DNA of 64,000 nucleotides from Acanthopleuribacter pedis (GCF_017377855.1 NZ_JAFREP010000020.1:1-64000); one strand, 5' to 3'. Counted from the first letter of the stretch, positions 1 to 9,562 are shown. Notes: generated from the sequence alone by a model not told the origin. Numbers and translations are program-made.

Positions 1-240
1 CTCCGGGGCAACAACCCCACCAAGATGGAAAAATCATACGGTCGTTTACCCAGGACGAGCGGTTTCGTGCAAATGGTTGTAGGGCCGACGCCTTCAGCGT
101 CTACACGACGGGAACTCCCGGGGACCCTGGGTAAAGGGTTATTCCATAACCCTTTACCCAGGGCTGAAATCCGTAAGGCCTTCAGCCAAACCAGTCGTAG
201 TTCGCCGCCGGCTCACGTTTTAAATTAATGGTGGACCCCA
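1..240. repeat. REP-like dispersed repeat cluster at left edge
   Basis: No gene is supported here. The stretch is made of short inverted repeats: GACGC-cttca-GCGTC near 89-103, a perfect 18-bp stem at 125-163, and a GGGCTGAA...TTCAGCC pair near 161-187. Positions 210-239 (GGCTCACGTTTTAAATTAAT and the following GGTGGACCCC) recur in reverse complement at 32494-32522 with one base missing. Runs with the same flavour (CTGGGGTAAAGG, CCTGAAAGG) also lie next to that second copy. This resembles the REP-like palindromic clusters spread by Y1 transposases in several phyla; no transposase gene is nearby, so this is inference from structure. Confidence 0.6.
125..163. repeat. perfect 18-bp inverted repeat with 3-nt loop
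   Basis: The arms CCCTGGGTAAAGGGTTAT and its exact reverse complement are separated by TCC. There is no T-tract on either side, so it does not look like a rho-independent terminator. It is the strongest hairpin of the left-edge repeat cluster. Confidence 0.85.
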
Positions 241-274
241 ATTCACGGTGTGCGCGCCCCGTTGGGGTGCGCCG

Positions 275-555
275 GTTCAACCCCCATCCTGACAGGGCCT
301 TCCCCGTTCAACCCCCATCCTGACAGGGCCTTCCCCGTTCAACCCCCATCCTGACAGGGCCTTCCCCGTTCAACCCCCATCCTGACAGGGCCTTCCCCGT
401 TCAACCCCCATCCATGCAGCGTTTTCCCCGGTTAAACCCCCATCCATGCAGCGTTTCCCCCCGTTCAACCCCCATCCATGCAGCGTTTTCCCCGGTTCAA
501 CCCCCGTCCATAGAGGGTTTCCCTCGGTTCAACCCCATCCTGACAGGGTGTTCTG
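275..555. repeat. minisatellite, nine 31/32-bp tandem units
   Basis: Units begin with GTTCAACCCCCATCC (or near variants) at 275, 306, 337, 368, 399, 431, 463, 495 and 527. The first four are 31 bp with TGACAGGGCC in the second half; the middle ones are 32 bp with ATGCAGCGTT; one has TAGAGGG, and the last returns to TGACAGGGTG. There are no unique spacers, so it is not a CRISPR array. It ends about 15 bp from the stop codon of the minus-strand peptidase gene and occupies its 3' flank. Confidence 0.9.
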
Positions 556-570
556 CCACGCCCAAAACCA

Positions 571-1653
571 TCACCGGCCCAGAACACCGCGCAATTCATC
601 CAACATCTTGCGTACCGGTGAAAGCGATTCCTTCCCTTCCAAATCTTCTTCATCCAGCACCGGTGGCGCCGGCTCTTGGTTCTTGCGCGCGAAGTTGCCA
701 CTCAAAATGTCTAGATACGAACCCTCGCCGACCCAGGTCAACATGTGCCCCGCCCGCCAAACCGGGAAGGGGTGGCTGGCATTGGAAGCCTGCATACCCG
801 CGTAGATCTTGTTGAGGAAGTTCTCCTCCTGCACGCGGGTCGCCTCCTGTGCCTGTAGCAAAAACTGCTCGGCATCCAAATCCGGGTTGGTAAAACGACT
901 CCCACCCGCGAGCCGCATCTCACAATGCACGAAACGGTCAAAATTGCGCTGAACCAACATTTGCGCGCGGTCCGCGGTTAACTCGGAACAACGACTCCAA
1001 TACTGCAACGCCTGGACAATCGCAAACATCGCGGCCTCGCGCATGGGAATGATCGAACCCAACAGACGGTCGGCCAAATTGATAAGGAGGTACAGCGCGG
1101 TACGGTACAACTGGTGCCCGGCGTGGATGTGGCCCAGTTCGTGGCCGATCACCCCGCGGATTTGGTCCTCGTCCATCTGGTCTAACAAACCCGAGGTCAA
1201 CACCACAAAGGGATCGTCGACGCCGATCGCCATCGCGTTCGGCATGGGGTCGTGCATCACGTACAACTCGGGCATCAGTTCCATGTCCAGCAAGGTGCAG
1301 GCACGCACATTCATGTCGTGGAGTTTGGTCAAATGCTTGTCGTGTACCTTGACGGCGGTTTGCAGAAACAACATCCGCAATCGCCGCTCCGATAACTCTC
1401 TTAAAATGAACCGCAAAATCGAATTAACCCCGGGTACCCGGCGCAACATCTCCAGGGCGCGACGGTCCAAATGGTGCTCGTAGGCGGTGGAACTGATTTC
1501 GAGTAGGGGATCGTGAGGACCCAAAAACAAGCTGGTACCGCAGCTACCACAGCGCACCTTATCCAACTTTGAGGCGATCTTTAAAGGGTTGAGACGGTTT
1601 TTTCCGCCGCAGTTGGGACACGCAAAAATGCGCGGTTCGACTTCAATCGTCAT
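571..1653 (-). CDS. M48-family zinc metallopeptidase with N-terminal zinc ribbon
   Basis: Seen: 360 residues; a CPNC/CGSC zinc-ribbon-like pair at residues 12-39, the zincin motif HELGH at 171-175 followed by a hydrophobic stretch (about 185-202), and the downstream ELTADRA segment (224-230) whose glutamate is the expected third zinc ligand. Known: M48 (HtpX/Ste24-like) enzymes are integral-membrane or membrane-associated proteases that cleave misfolded or prenylated proteins. Inferred: a membrane-quality-control protease, with the ribbon adding a substrate- or partner-binding module. The ATG is preceded by GGAGG at good spacing. It is the last gene of a minus-strand group with the acyl ligase (162-bp gap), so co-transcription is possible. 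Its exact substrate cannot be read from sequence. Confidence 0.9.
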   Translation of the reverse strand: MTIEVEPRIFACPNCGGKNRLNPLKIASKLDKVRCGSCGTSLFLGPHDPLLEISSTAYEHHLDRRALEMLRRVPGVNSILRFILRELSERRLRMLFLQTAVKVHDKHLTKLHDMNVRACTLLDMELMPELYVMHDPMPNAMAIGVDDPFVVLTSGLLDQMDEDQIRGVIGHELGHIHAGHQLYRTALYLLINLADRLLGSIIPMREAAMFAIVQALQYWSRCSELTADRAQMLVQRNFDRFVHCEMRLAGGSRFTNPDLDAEQFLLQAQEATRVQEENFLNKIYAGMQASNASHPFPVWRAGHMLTWVGEGSYLDILSGNFARKNQEPAPPVLDEEDLEGKESLSPVRKMLDELRGVLGR

Positions 1654-1815
1654 GGTTTTCCTCCAATCGTTGCGGGTTCACTTTTGGAAAGGCGCGTTCT
1701 CACCGGGGCAAGGGACAATCCCCTTAACAGGGCGAACAACCCGGCGCATCTCCGGCACAAAACCCCATAGCCCTTAACGCGTCATCCAGGTCCCCAAGCG
1801 CCGGCAAAAACCCAT

Positions 1816-3585
1816 TTATGCATACATCTCGTCAATCAAGGCCTGATACCGTTGCGCCACCACCGCCCGTTTGATCTTCAAACTCGGGGTCAGTTCGCCG
1901 GCGGCAACCGACAGCGGTTCCGCCAGCAAACGAAAGGCCTGAATCCGTTCGGTATGGACGACATGGCGTGAACGCGCCTCGATCTCCTTGGCCACGGCCT
2001 GGATCAACGCGGGGTCCTCAATCGCTTGCTCAGGGGCCGCCCCTGGATGCTCCCGTTTCACAAAAACATCGACCACGTCCCAGGCGGGCACGATCAGCGC
2101 GCAAATAAAAGGCCGGCCTTCACCGATGACGGCCACTTGCTCGATAAAGGGACACTCCCGCAACGAAGCCTCGAGGGGACCCGGCGGTACCTGTTGCCCC
2201 GAGGCCAAACAAAAGACATCGGTTTTTGAATCGGTTAAACGCAAATACCCTTGGTCGTCGATATGGCCGATGTCCCCGGTGCTCAGCCAACCGTCGCGCA
2301 GCACGGCCGCGGTCGCGGCTTCGTCCCCAAAATAACCAAGCATGATGTTCTCGCCGTGGGCTTGAATCTCGCCGTCGTCGGCAATCCGCAACGATACCCC
2401 TTCGACCGGTACACCAACCGTGCCCGCGCGGCGCCGGTCCGGCGGGTTGATGGTCAAGACCGGTGAGGCCTCGCTCAGACCATACCCGTCAATTAACGTC
2501 AGTCCCAGCGCGGCCAGCATGTCGGCAACCTCGGACGGCAGGGAACCCCCACCGCAAACCACCAAACGCAGCCGACCCCCAAAATTCTCCAGCAGTGGAT
2601 CGAACACCATGCGTCGCGCCAGCTTGAGTTTGCGCGACCGCCAAGCACCGAGGGCTTCGCCGCGCGCCAACAACGGCGCAACCTCTTTGCCGAGGTCAAA
2701 GGCCAACTGCGCCGCGTTGCGTTTGATAAACCCGGCCTGTTGAATTTCGCGGGTCAGCGACACGTAGAATTTTTGGTAAACGGCCGGCATCGAAACCAGC
2801 AGGGTGGGTTTCACCCGCGGCAGAAGCGCCTTCAGGGCGGCGGGAGAACCGCCGTAGGCAATACACACGCCGTGGGTCAACATCAGGTAAAGCCCAATCA
2901 CCCGCTCAAAAATATTGGCGGGTTGCAAATGGCTGAGGCACACATCCTCGGCACTCAGCGGCATCAAACCGCCACAGCTCTGAATGTTGGCCAAAACATT
3001 GCCGTGCGTGAGCTGAATGCCCCTGGGTCGCCCCTGGGTGCCGCCGGAGTAGACGATGGTCAAAAGGTCGCGCGGTAAACGGCCCTGCCACAGACTGATC
3101 AGCAACAGCTCGTTGTCCTCGCGACTACCGGCAATTTCCACCGCATCCATGGTCAGCCAAGCGTCGCCAGGGGTGTCGTCCATGACGATGATGTGTCGGG
3201 GCGCGCTCGCGGCATCGCGACCCAAGCTCTCGGCCTGATCCGCGTGACCGACCACCGCCGCCACCGGTTCGGTTTGCTGGAGAATGTAGTCGGTTTCTTC
3301 AAAAGGTACGCCGACGTAAAGGGGCACGGAAACGGCACCCACGGCGGCAACTGCCAAATCGGCGATCTGCCATTCAAAACGGGAGGGTGACCATAGGGCA
3401 ACGCGGTCACCCACGCCGACACCAAGCGCCAACAGTCCCCGCGCGAACATGCACACCCGCTGGCGAAAGAAACGATGGGAATAGGCGCGCGGGACTTCGT
3501 CGTCACCGGGTATCAGCACCGCATTTTTGCGATCAAAGCGACTGCAAGCGTTAAAGAACAGTTCGGGAACGCTCTGAAACTGCAT
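1816..3585 (-). CDS. AMP-dependent long-chain acyl-CoA synthetase-like ligase
   Basis: Seen: 589 residues with the adenylate-forming core. The P-loop-like A3 motif reads YSGGTQGRPRG (179-189); GYGLSEASP and GWLSTGDIG are the A5 and A7 motifs; a C-terminal SLKIKR lysine region is present. Known: such enzymes activate a carboxylate with ATP and transfer it to CoA (FadD/FAA1 class). Odd: the usual YTSGTTG is altered, and the hinge motif that normally reads D-R-x-K-D is DSKTD, so the highly conserved arginine is a serine. Inferred: a fatty-acid activating enzyme whose kinetics or second half-reaction may differ. ATG start; the ribosome-binding site is weak (AGG). A 39-bp gap separates it from the upstream transglutaminase-like gene, which suggests an operon. 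Confidence 0.87.
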   Translation of the reverse strand: MQFQSVPELFFNACSRFDRKNAVLIPGDDEVPRAYSHRFFRQRVCMFARGLLALGVGVGDRVALWSPSRFEWQIADLAVAAVGAVSVPLYVGVPFEETDYILQQTEPVAAVVGHADQAESLGRDAASAPRHIIVMDDTPGDAWLTMDAVEIAGSREDNELLLISLWQGRLPRDLLTIVYSGGTQGRPRGIQLTHGNVLANIQSCGGLMPLSAEDVCLSHLQPANIFERVIGLYLMLTHGVCIAYGGSPAALKALLPRVKPTLLVSMPAVYQKFYVSLTREIQQAGFIKRNAAQLAFDLGKEVAPLLARGEALGAWRSRKLKLARRMVFDPLLENFGGRLRLVVCGGGSLPSEVADMLAALGLTLIDGYGLSEASPVLTINPPDRRRAGTVGVPVEGVSLRIADDGEIQAHGENIMLGYFGDEAATAAVLRDGWLSTGDIGHIDDQGYLRLTDSKTDVFCLASGQQVPPGPLEASLRECPFIEQVAVIGEGRPFICALIVPAWDVVDVFVKREHPGAAPEQAIEDPALIQAVAKEIEARSRHVVHTERIQAFRLLAEPLSVAAGELTPSLKIKRAVVAQRYQALIDEMYA

Positions 3586-3624
3586 GGCAAAACCTAGAGG
3601 CCCGCGCCGTGTGAACGGCGGGGG

Positions 3625-4857
3625 TTAACTTTCTTCATTCCAAGGACGTTCGTTACGCACATAAAAACCATTGGCAAACCCGTCAAAATAAACGTCAATC
3701 AGCGGGTGGATCACCTCGGCGCCGGAATAGTCTGGGATCAAACTGGTTTGTGCGGCGTACGTGGTGACATTGGAACCGTGAACCAACACATGGTACCAAG
3801 GCTGATTGCGTTCCGGTTGGGTTTTATTGGCGCGGTACCAAGACTCGTCGGCCAGACAACGGGGATCGTAATCCACGACCACGCCGCGGTAGCCGTAACG
3901 GCCGTGGCGCACCAACTGGCCGCGGCGGTATTGGGCGTCGGGTGAAATTCGCGGCGTCGAGACGAAAAAAGAACGGGGCATTTGGTTCAGTTCTTCCAAC
4001 ATGGCCTTGGCCCGCCGGCTGCGCGGCAGTTCCCCGCTTTTGTTGTAGGCGTTCACCAAATTCAACAACACGCGGCGGCCGATTTGACCGGGTGAAGGCG
4101 GCTGCGACAAAAGTTCGTGGATGTCGATATTGGGCATTTGGGTCAAACCCGCGATCTCCTGTCCCGACAGGATTTTGCCGTTGTTAAAACAATCGATGAG
4201 CACCAGGTTGCCGTTCACGGTCGCCTTGGCCAGAAAGTGACGCGGCAGGTTGAAGCCTTCCACCACCAAGTCAAAACGATGGGCCACCAACATAAAGATA
4301 CACACCAGGGAAATCGGCAGTCCCTGCCGGTGCTGCAACACCCAGGACAAATGACAGTGACGCGGGTTGTAATAATCCTTGTGGGCGCCGCGGAACCGCT
4401 GGTCGGCAAAAAGAAACTGGTTTAACTCCAACACGTTGATGCTCCGACCGGCGTTGCGAAAGGCCTCGGCCTCGGCATCCAGAAGATCACTCAAGGGCGC
4501 AAGCTGCTCGTCCATCGGTTGGGCATCGCCGATGGTGGTTAACACGCGTTCCAGTTGCACATTAACATCGGTAATTTTGGCAAAGCCTTCCCAAATGCCG
4601 CGCATGCGGCGCGAGCGCACGTGATCCAGCAACTCGCTCAGCAAAAACTGCTGCTCCGGCGACCAAGCCACCGCCGTCGCCTGGGTAAGCGCCGACAAAC
4701 GCTCACCGAATGCGGCCAATTCCTCGCCAACCGCCTCGCGAACCGAGGCTGACTCGGCATCAAGCAGACGAACCAAGTTCTCAAACTTTCGCAGCTCCTC
4801 CGGGTCCACACCGGCAAGCGAAACGGGGTTGGAAGGTTCAAGGTCGGAAAGAGACAA
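3625..4857 (-). CDS. SirB1-type transglutaminase-like protein fused to YccV/HspQ domain
   Basis: Seen: 410 residues. A helical N-terminus is followed by a SirB1_N/transglutaminase-like core (about 85-260), with the LPISLVCIFMLVAHR cysteine segment, the GFNLPRHFLAK histidine and LIDCFNNG aspartate. The last 106 residues (from about 305) match YccV/HspQ: YGYRGVVVDYDPRC, WYRANKT, QPWYHVLV, TTYAAQTSL. Known: YccV/HspQ binds hemimethylated DNA and influences Lon proteolysis; the same two domains are joined in animal FBXO21. Inferred: a proteolysis- or chaperone-linked adaptor. The start is TTG, chosen because GAGGAG sits 8-9 nt upstream and no in-frame ATG fits. It is the first gene of the minus-strand group. 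Confidence 0.85.
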   Translation of the reverse strand: MSLSDLEPSNPVSLAGVDPEELRKFENLVRLLDAESASVREAVGEELAAFGERLSALTQATAVAWSPEQQFLLSELLDHVRSRRMRGIWEGFAKITDVNVQLERVLTTIGDAQPMDEQLAPLSDLLDAEAEAFRNAGRSINVLELNQFLFADQRFRGAHKDYYNPRHCHLSWVLQHRQGLPISLVCIFMLVAHRFDLVVEGFNLPRHFLAKATVNGNLVLIDCFNNGKILSGQEIAGLTQMPNIDIHELLSQPPSPGQIGRRVLLNLVNAYNKSGELPRSRRAKAMLEELNQMPRSFFVSTPRISPDAQYRRGQLVRHGRYGYRGVVVDYDPRCLADESWYRANKTQPERNQPWYHVLVHGSNVTTYAAQTSLIPDYSGAEVIHPLIDVYFDGFANGFYVRNERPWNEES

Positions 4858-5019
4858 GGAGTACTCCTCAGGACGACGGAGGCCGCCCGCGGCAAAAACT
4901 GTTACCGGGACTTACCTGGCGAATCCACGGGGTAGGGTCCGAGCACAGAGAAGGTCAATCACATCAAAAGCGGTGTGTGTATTGTAACCTGAACTCTAAA
5001 CAGGATGCGAGCAACCCTT

Positions 5020-5192
5020 AATTAGACCTGAGAAGCGCGATAACTCGTGGTGATTTTCGCTAAACCTCTGGGCTGCAACAGCCTGCAAACATGCTCGCCG
5101 CACCCGGCGGGTGCGCTTCCGCTTTTCCCAAGCCATTTCGCTCCAGATCCTTAGCGAAAATCCCAGGTTCTTACCGCGCTTCTTAGGTTAGA
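5020..5192. mobile_element. MITE-like element, copy 1
   Basis: The ends are inverted repeats: TTAGACCTGAGAAGCGCGAT at the left and GCGCTTCTTAGGTTA at the right. Inside is a GCACCCGGCGGGTGC palindrome. The whole stretch is, in reverse complement, clearly related to 32645-32834: shared blocks include GATAACTCG, TTTTCGCTAAACCTCTGGGCT, CATTTCGCTCCAGATC and TTCTTAGGTTA. No coding capacity is seen. A short, non-coding sequence with terminal inverted repeats in at least two copies fits a non-autonomous transposable element; no transposase or clear target-site duplication was identified. Confidence 0.72.
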
Positions 5193-6076
5193 ACGTTGGC
5201 GCACCGGCGGCGGCGCGGTAACTTTTGACGTGGTGGAAGAAAGCACCGCCAACCCCCCGGATGGATGCTTCATGCCAAGCGACGCTTGTCGGTACCCGGG
5301 TTGGGACGGCAAGAATCTGAACCCTCTGACCCGGTACAGGTCGGCCCATGCGTCTGGACGAGGTGGTTGGATTTGGGGCGACATCTGCCACAATCCAGGA
5401 AAGCGACCCAGAGGAAAGCGCCCCTTGCTTAGGCCGCGCGGGCAGGCGGAAAAGAGGGGCAAGTACGGTGTTAAACCCATGGTCCGCCAGGTGCTTGAGT
5501 GAAACTTTTTCATTTTCTTGCGTGCTTCGTTCCTGGCTTTATGCGGTTTTTAATGCTAAGCTTACACGCATCTCTTCAAAACCCGGACTGTTGAAAGCGA
5601 ACGTGTTTCTCCGTTGTCGTTCGGCCGCTCTGACGGCTTAGCGATCACGAGCCGTTCACACTTCACTAGGGTGGGTTGGCTCTTGATTTTTGTGGCTCTT
5701 CGCGCGCGAACCGCTGCCTCGGCACGGTCCGCACCCAATCACCGGCAACGTCGAACCCGAACCCGCTTAAACCTCGAAACCCGTTCACCCGTCTAACACC
5801 GCCAAGGTCAACAGCAGCGACCAGACAGGATCGCTCGGTTTTGTGGTGTTATGGTTCAAAGGTTTAGGTGAAGGTAGGGCGGCGCCCGGCCGCGCACGAC
5901 GGCGAAAGCGAGCTACACCGTCACGGCATCCCATCGTTTTAAGAAGTACCCTTCACGCCGCTTCCGGCGCCACGCGTCACGGACCCTCGGACCAACGAAG
6001 CGTCCCCGCGTCCGGCCCTTCGGCCCGGTGCCCCATCCGTGGTTTTGTGGGAACACTACGCGAAAGGTGGGCGTTC
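5193..6076. other. gene-poor region upstream of prkA
   Basis: About 880 bp without a convincing gene. Short open frames on both strands have no recognisable motifs, and the frame entering prkA from 5843 is arginine/proline-rich and lacks a ribosome-binding site, so it is taken as leader. I see no clear -35/-10 or -24/-12 pair and no rho-independent terminator. It may contain a long untranslated leader for the prkA cluster. Confidence 0.5.
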
Positions 6077-8296
6077 ATGCGCGATAAGCTTCAGTCGATT
6101 CTCAAATCATCTACGACAACCAACCGCGGCGATCAATTCCTGTCTTTTTATGAATACCTTGACATGGTGACGCAAAAGCCATGGATCACCCGCGACACAT
6201 TTCAGCTCCTGCACGACATGGTTTTAAGCGGCGGTGTCGAACACGCGCTCACCCCCGGAAAACCCGTCAAACACCGCTACAACTTCTTTGAAGACGCCGA
6301 AAAAGTCGGTCCGTTTATCGTGTTCGGCCAACAGAAAGCCAAGGAAAACCTGGTTGAAAAGGTCGACAACGCCAGCCGGGGATTAGAGTCCTCGAAACGC
6401 CTGTGGATCCTGTTGGGGCCGCCCGGCTCGGCCAAATCACGCAGCATGGACGGCATCAAAACCGCGCTGAACCTCTACAGCCAATCCGACGAGGGGCGCA
6501 CCTACACCTTGCTGCTCCCCACCGTGGATGAACGTTTGCGCGACCGCGCCGAATTTGAAGAAAACGGCGTCTGGTACCTACAGGCCCCGATTTTCGAACG
6601 GCCGCTACAAATCATCCCCGAACACAGCCGCCGCGAATTCTGTGAGGAGCTCAACGGCAACGTCGATCAATCCAGCCTCGCCGATTTCCTCGAGCGTCAT
6701 CCCCATTACGACGGTGTGTTCGACATCCAGGTGTCGGGTCGTATTTCACCTTTCGCGCGGCACGTCCTGGACGATTTTTCCGCGGCCAAGGACCTGGATT
6801 TCGTCGGCCTGCTCGACTTTATCAAGGTCAAACGCATGATCTTTGACGCGCGAACCAAAACCGGAATCGGTTCCTACACCCCCCGCGACGAGAAAAGCCA
6901 GGAGGCCGGTTCACTGGTGGGCAACATCGACTACAGCCTCCTGCCGCGTTTTGGCAGCGAATCCCACCCGCTGGTCCACGATTACAAGGGCGAATTGTGC
7001 GCGGGCGCCAACGGTTTTGTCGAGATCCACGAAATTCTCAAGCTTTCCGATAAGTTCCTGTACGAGTTGTTGTTCGCCACCCAGGACCGCTTCTTCAAGC
7101 CGGAGGGGCAGCCCCCGGTCCCCTTTAACGGGGTCATCATCGGCCACACCAACTTCCACGAATTTAATATGTTCATGAGCAACGAGAGTTTTGAGGCCTT
7201 GCGCTCGCGGACCACCTTTATCGAAATGCCGCTCAGCGTGAACTTCAAAGACGAAGAGTACATCTACAAGTTCACTTATTCCAACGAGAACCGTCGCTGG
7301 AACAAGGACCGCAAGCACATGTGTCACGTGGCACCCCACAGCCTGGAATTCCTGAGCTTGACTTCCGCCATGTCGCGCCTCTACGAATCAAAACAAAACC
7401 CCAACCTGTCGCTGCTGCAAAAAGCACTGATCTACGCGGGCCGCGCCGATTCAGGCGTCGACAACAACATGGCCAAAACCATTTTGGAAGAGTTTGAGTT
7501 CGTCAAACCCACCGAGGGCACCTTTGGGCTCGACCCGCGTTTCATCCAAAACGTCTTCGAAAAAACCGAACACTTCCAAATCAACGAATACGCGGCCAAC
7601 ATCCAGAAGCTTAAGGAAGAAAGCGGCGAACACGCGCTGTTAACCTCTATCGCCCTCGCCAATCCCTGCACCACACCTTTGGATTTGGCGGTGATTATGG
7701 AACGATCCATAAAGGACAGTTTCGCGACCAACAAGGTGCGTCTCAGTCATTACGCCGAAAAAATCCTGCCCCAGGCCAAGTCGTGGATTTTCGGCCAAAT
7801 AGCCAGCGACGTCTACGGTGCCATTCTGCGCGACGATTCCATCGTGGAAACCACCTGGAAAAAATACACCGACCATGTGCGCGCTTACGCCCACAACACC
7901 ACGGTGAAACACGAGGTCACCCAAGCCGACGTCAAGCCGGACGAAAAGTTCATGCAGACGATTGAACAGTACCTGGGCATTCCCGACAAGGAGGTGTTCC
8001 GCAAGGAACTCTCCGATGCGATTTCCAGTGTGAACTACACGGTCCTGCTGGCCGACGAGCCCTCGTATCAAAACGCGATCAAAAAGTACGTGTTTGAGAA
8101 CGAGTTTAAGTCGGGCGAAAACATGAAACTGCTGGGCTGGATCAAAAGCGGCACCAGCGCCGCCAACGTCAACAGCAAAGAGCAGAAACAGTTAAACGAC
8201 ACGATCAAATACCTGATCGAGGAAAAAGGCTATTGCGGGAAATGCGCCTTCCAAGCGCTAACCATTACCGCCAACGCCTCGAGCATCGTCGTTTAA
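6077..8296 (+). CDS. prkA: PrkA-family serine protein kinase / AAA+ ATPase
   Basis: Seen: 739 residues from an ATG preceded by AAGGTGG (6-nt spacing); an upstream in-frame extension to 5843 has no such site. Walker A is GPPGSAKS (114-121); the GFVEIHEILK and LLFATQDR segments and the later IIGHTNFHEF are typical of the PrkA AAA domain, with a PrkA C-terminal kinase-like region after about 450. Known: PrkA (E. coli YeaG, 644 aa) acts with YeaH and SpoVR in nutrient-stress and stationary-phase adaptation; the Bacillus protein also has protease activity reported. This one is longer than YeaG. Followed after 180 bp by yeaH. Inferred: first gene of a stress-signalling operon. Confidence 0.93.
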   Translation: MRDKLQSILKSSTTTNRGDQFLSFYEYLDMVTQKPWITRDTFQLLHDMVLSGGVEHALTPGKPVKHRYNFFEDAEKVGPFIVFGQQKAKENLVEKVDNASRGLESSKRLWILLGPPGSAKSRSMDGIKTALNLYSQSDEGRTYTLLLPTVDERLRDRAEFEENGVWYLQAPIFERPLQIIPEHSRREFCEELNGNVDQSSLADFLERHPHYDGVFDIQVSGRISPFARHVLDDFSAAKDLDFVGLLDFIKVKRMIFDARTKTGIGSYTPRDEKSQEAGSLVGNIDYSLLPRFGSESHPLVHDYKGELCAGANGFVEIHEILKLSDKFLYELLFATQDRFFKPEGQPPVPFNGVIIGHTNFHEFNMFMSNESFEALRSRTTFIEMPLSVNFKDEEYIYKFTYSNENRRWNKDRKHMCHVAPHSLEFLSLTSAMSRLYESKQNPNLSLLQKALIYAGRADSGVDNNMAKTILEEFEFVKPTEGTFGLDPRFIQNVFEKTEHFQINEYAANIQKLKEESGEHALLTSIALANPCTTPLDLAVIMERSIKDSFATNKVRLSHYAEKILPQAKSWIFGQIASDVYGAILRDDSIVETTWKKYTDHVRAYAHNTTVKHEVTQADVKPDEKFMQTIEQYLGIPDKEVFRKELSDAISSVNYTVLLADEPSYQNAIKKYVFENEFKSGENMKLLGWIKSGTSAANVNSKEQKQLNDTIKYLIEEKGYCGKCAFQALTITANASSIVV

Positions 8297-8476
8297 CAGC
8301 ACGGGGATTCAAAAGCGGCGCCGTCGCCTTGAATGGTCGGCACACTTTCTGCTTTGTCCCTTCCTCACGGGGCGCGTCATCACGACCGCCCCGTGAAGGA
8401 ACCGGCAAAACGCCGACGCCCATCTTTTTCGAAGCCACCCGCAACCCCAGCAACCGTCAGTCGCGGAGGACCCTCG

Positions 8477-9562
8477 ATGACCAACGGCCACATTCCTTTT
8501 AATCAGGACCGCATTAACTCCGACGAATCGGAAGGCGCCTTTAACGAATACATCGACAACCAGCTCAACGATTTGATCGAAGGCATTTTGACCGACGGCA
8601 ATATTGAGGAGTTTGGTGAACGCGGCAGCGATCTCATCATTGAAATGGACGACATCCAACCGCCGACCTTCGTTTACGGGGACGACGGCCGCGGTGGCGG
8701 CGGCGGCGGTGCCGGACCGGGTGGCGGCGGCGGAAAAATGAGCTTCAGCCTGCCGTTCGAGAAACTCATGGAACTGATCGCCGAACGACTTGAGTTGCCG
8801 GACCTCAAAAAAGAAGGTCGCGGCAAAATCAAACAGGTCTCCTATACCTTTAAAACCTTCGGGCCGATGGGGGTCATCCTCGACAAAAAACGCACCTTCA
8901 AACGCGCGCTCAAGACCTCGGTCGCCACCGGCGTTTACAACCCCGACCAAAACCGTTACGACGTGAGTTTCCGCCGCCGTGATCGCCGCTTCAAACTGCC
9001 GCAACGGGTGGAGAAACCCAAGTTCAAAGCGGTGGTGTTCTATATGGGTGACATTTCTTATTCGACCTACGGCGAACGCCTCGAGCTCGAAAAACGCCTG
9101 GTCAAGTTCATTCACAGTTGGCTGGACTACAACTATGGACCCAACTCGGTGGAACACCGCTTTTTTGTCCACGATGCCGAGGCCTACGAGGTCATGCCGG
9201 AAGATTTCTACCGCGTCGCCAACGCGGGCGGTACCCGGGCATCGATTGTTTTTGATTTGGTCGCCCAAATCGCGGTCAACGAATACGATCCCGCCACCAC
9301 CAACTTTTACGGCTTCTACTTCGGCGACGGCGAGTTGTTTGCCGACGATGCCAAGGAAATCGTGACCATTATCGAGGAACAAATGGTGCATATCTTTAAC
9401 CGCGTCGGCGTGGTTGAGGTACAACCCAGCCGCTCTTCCCACCTCAACACCAAAATCAGCAACCGCTTCCGCCGCGACCGCGTCGTACGCTTGGGCGAAC
9501 TCAAACACAAAAAAGACACCATCGACGTCATCAAAAAACTGTTCGGTGAACGACCGGGCTAA
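8477..9562 (+). CDS. yeaH: YeaH/YhbH (DUF444) family von Willebrand A-like protein
   Basis: Seen: 361 residues, start chosen at an ATG with GGAGGA 6 nt upstream rather than the longer upstream frame. An acidic N-terminus, a glycine-rich linker (about 73-87), then a vWA-like fold with DISYST in the metal-site position (canonical DVSGSM), FFVHDAEAYEV, a GGTRAS threonine loop and YFGDGELFADD. Known: YeaH is always found with PrkA and SpoVR and is thought to be their partner; its biochemical activity is unsettled. The metal-site residues D-x-S-x-S are kept although the glycine and methionine are not. Sits between prkA and spoVR on the same strand, with gaps of 180 and 82 bp. Confidence 0.93.
   Translation: MTNGHIPFNQDRINSDESEGAFNEYIDNQLNDLIEGILTDGNIEEFGERGSDLIIEMDDIQPPTFVYGDDGRGGGGGGAGPGGGGGKMSFSLPFEKLMELIAERLELPDLKKEGRGKIKQVSYTFKTFGPMGVILDKKRTFKRALKTSVATGVYNPDQNRYDVSFRRRDRRFKLPQRVEKPKFKAVVFYMGDISYSTYGERLELEKRLVKFIHSWLDYNYGPNSVEHRFFVHDAEAYEVMPEDFYRVANAGGTRASIVFDLVAQIAVNEYDPATTNFYGFYFGDGELFADDAKEIVTIIEEQMVHIFNRVGVVEVQPSRSSHLNTKISNRFRRDRVVRLGELKHKKDTIDVIKKLFGERPG

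Noticed and set aside
275..555. CRISPR array
   Set aside because: The 31/32-bp units follow each other directly; no unique spacers and no cas genes nearby.
5151..5513. 120-residue minus-strand gene
   Set aside because: Overlaps the MITE-like end, no recognised motif, no ribosome-binding site.
5843..6076. longer N-terminus for prkA
   Set aside because: The extension is low-complexity and has no ribosome-binding site; AAGGTGG sits right before 6077.
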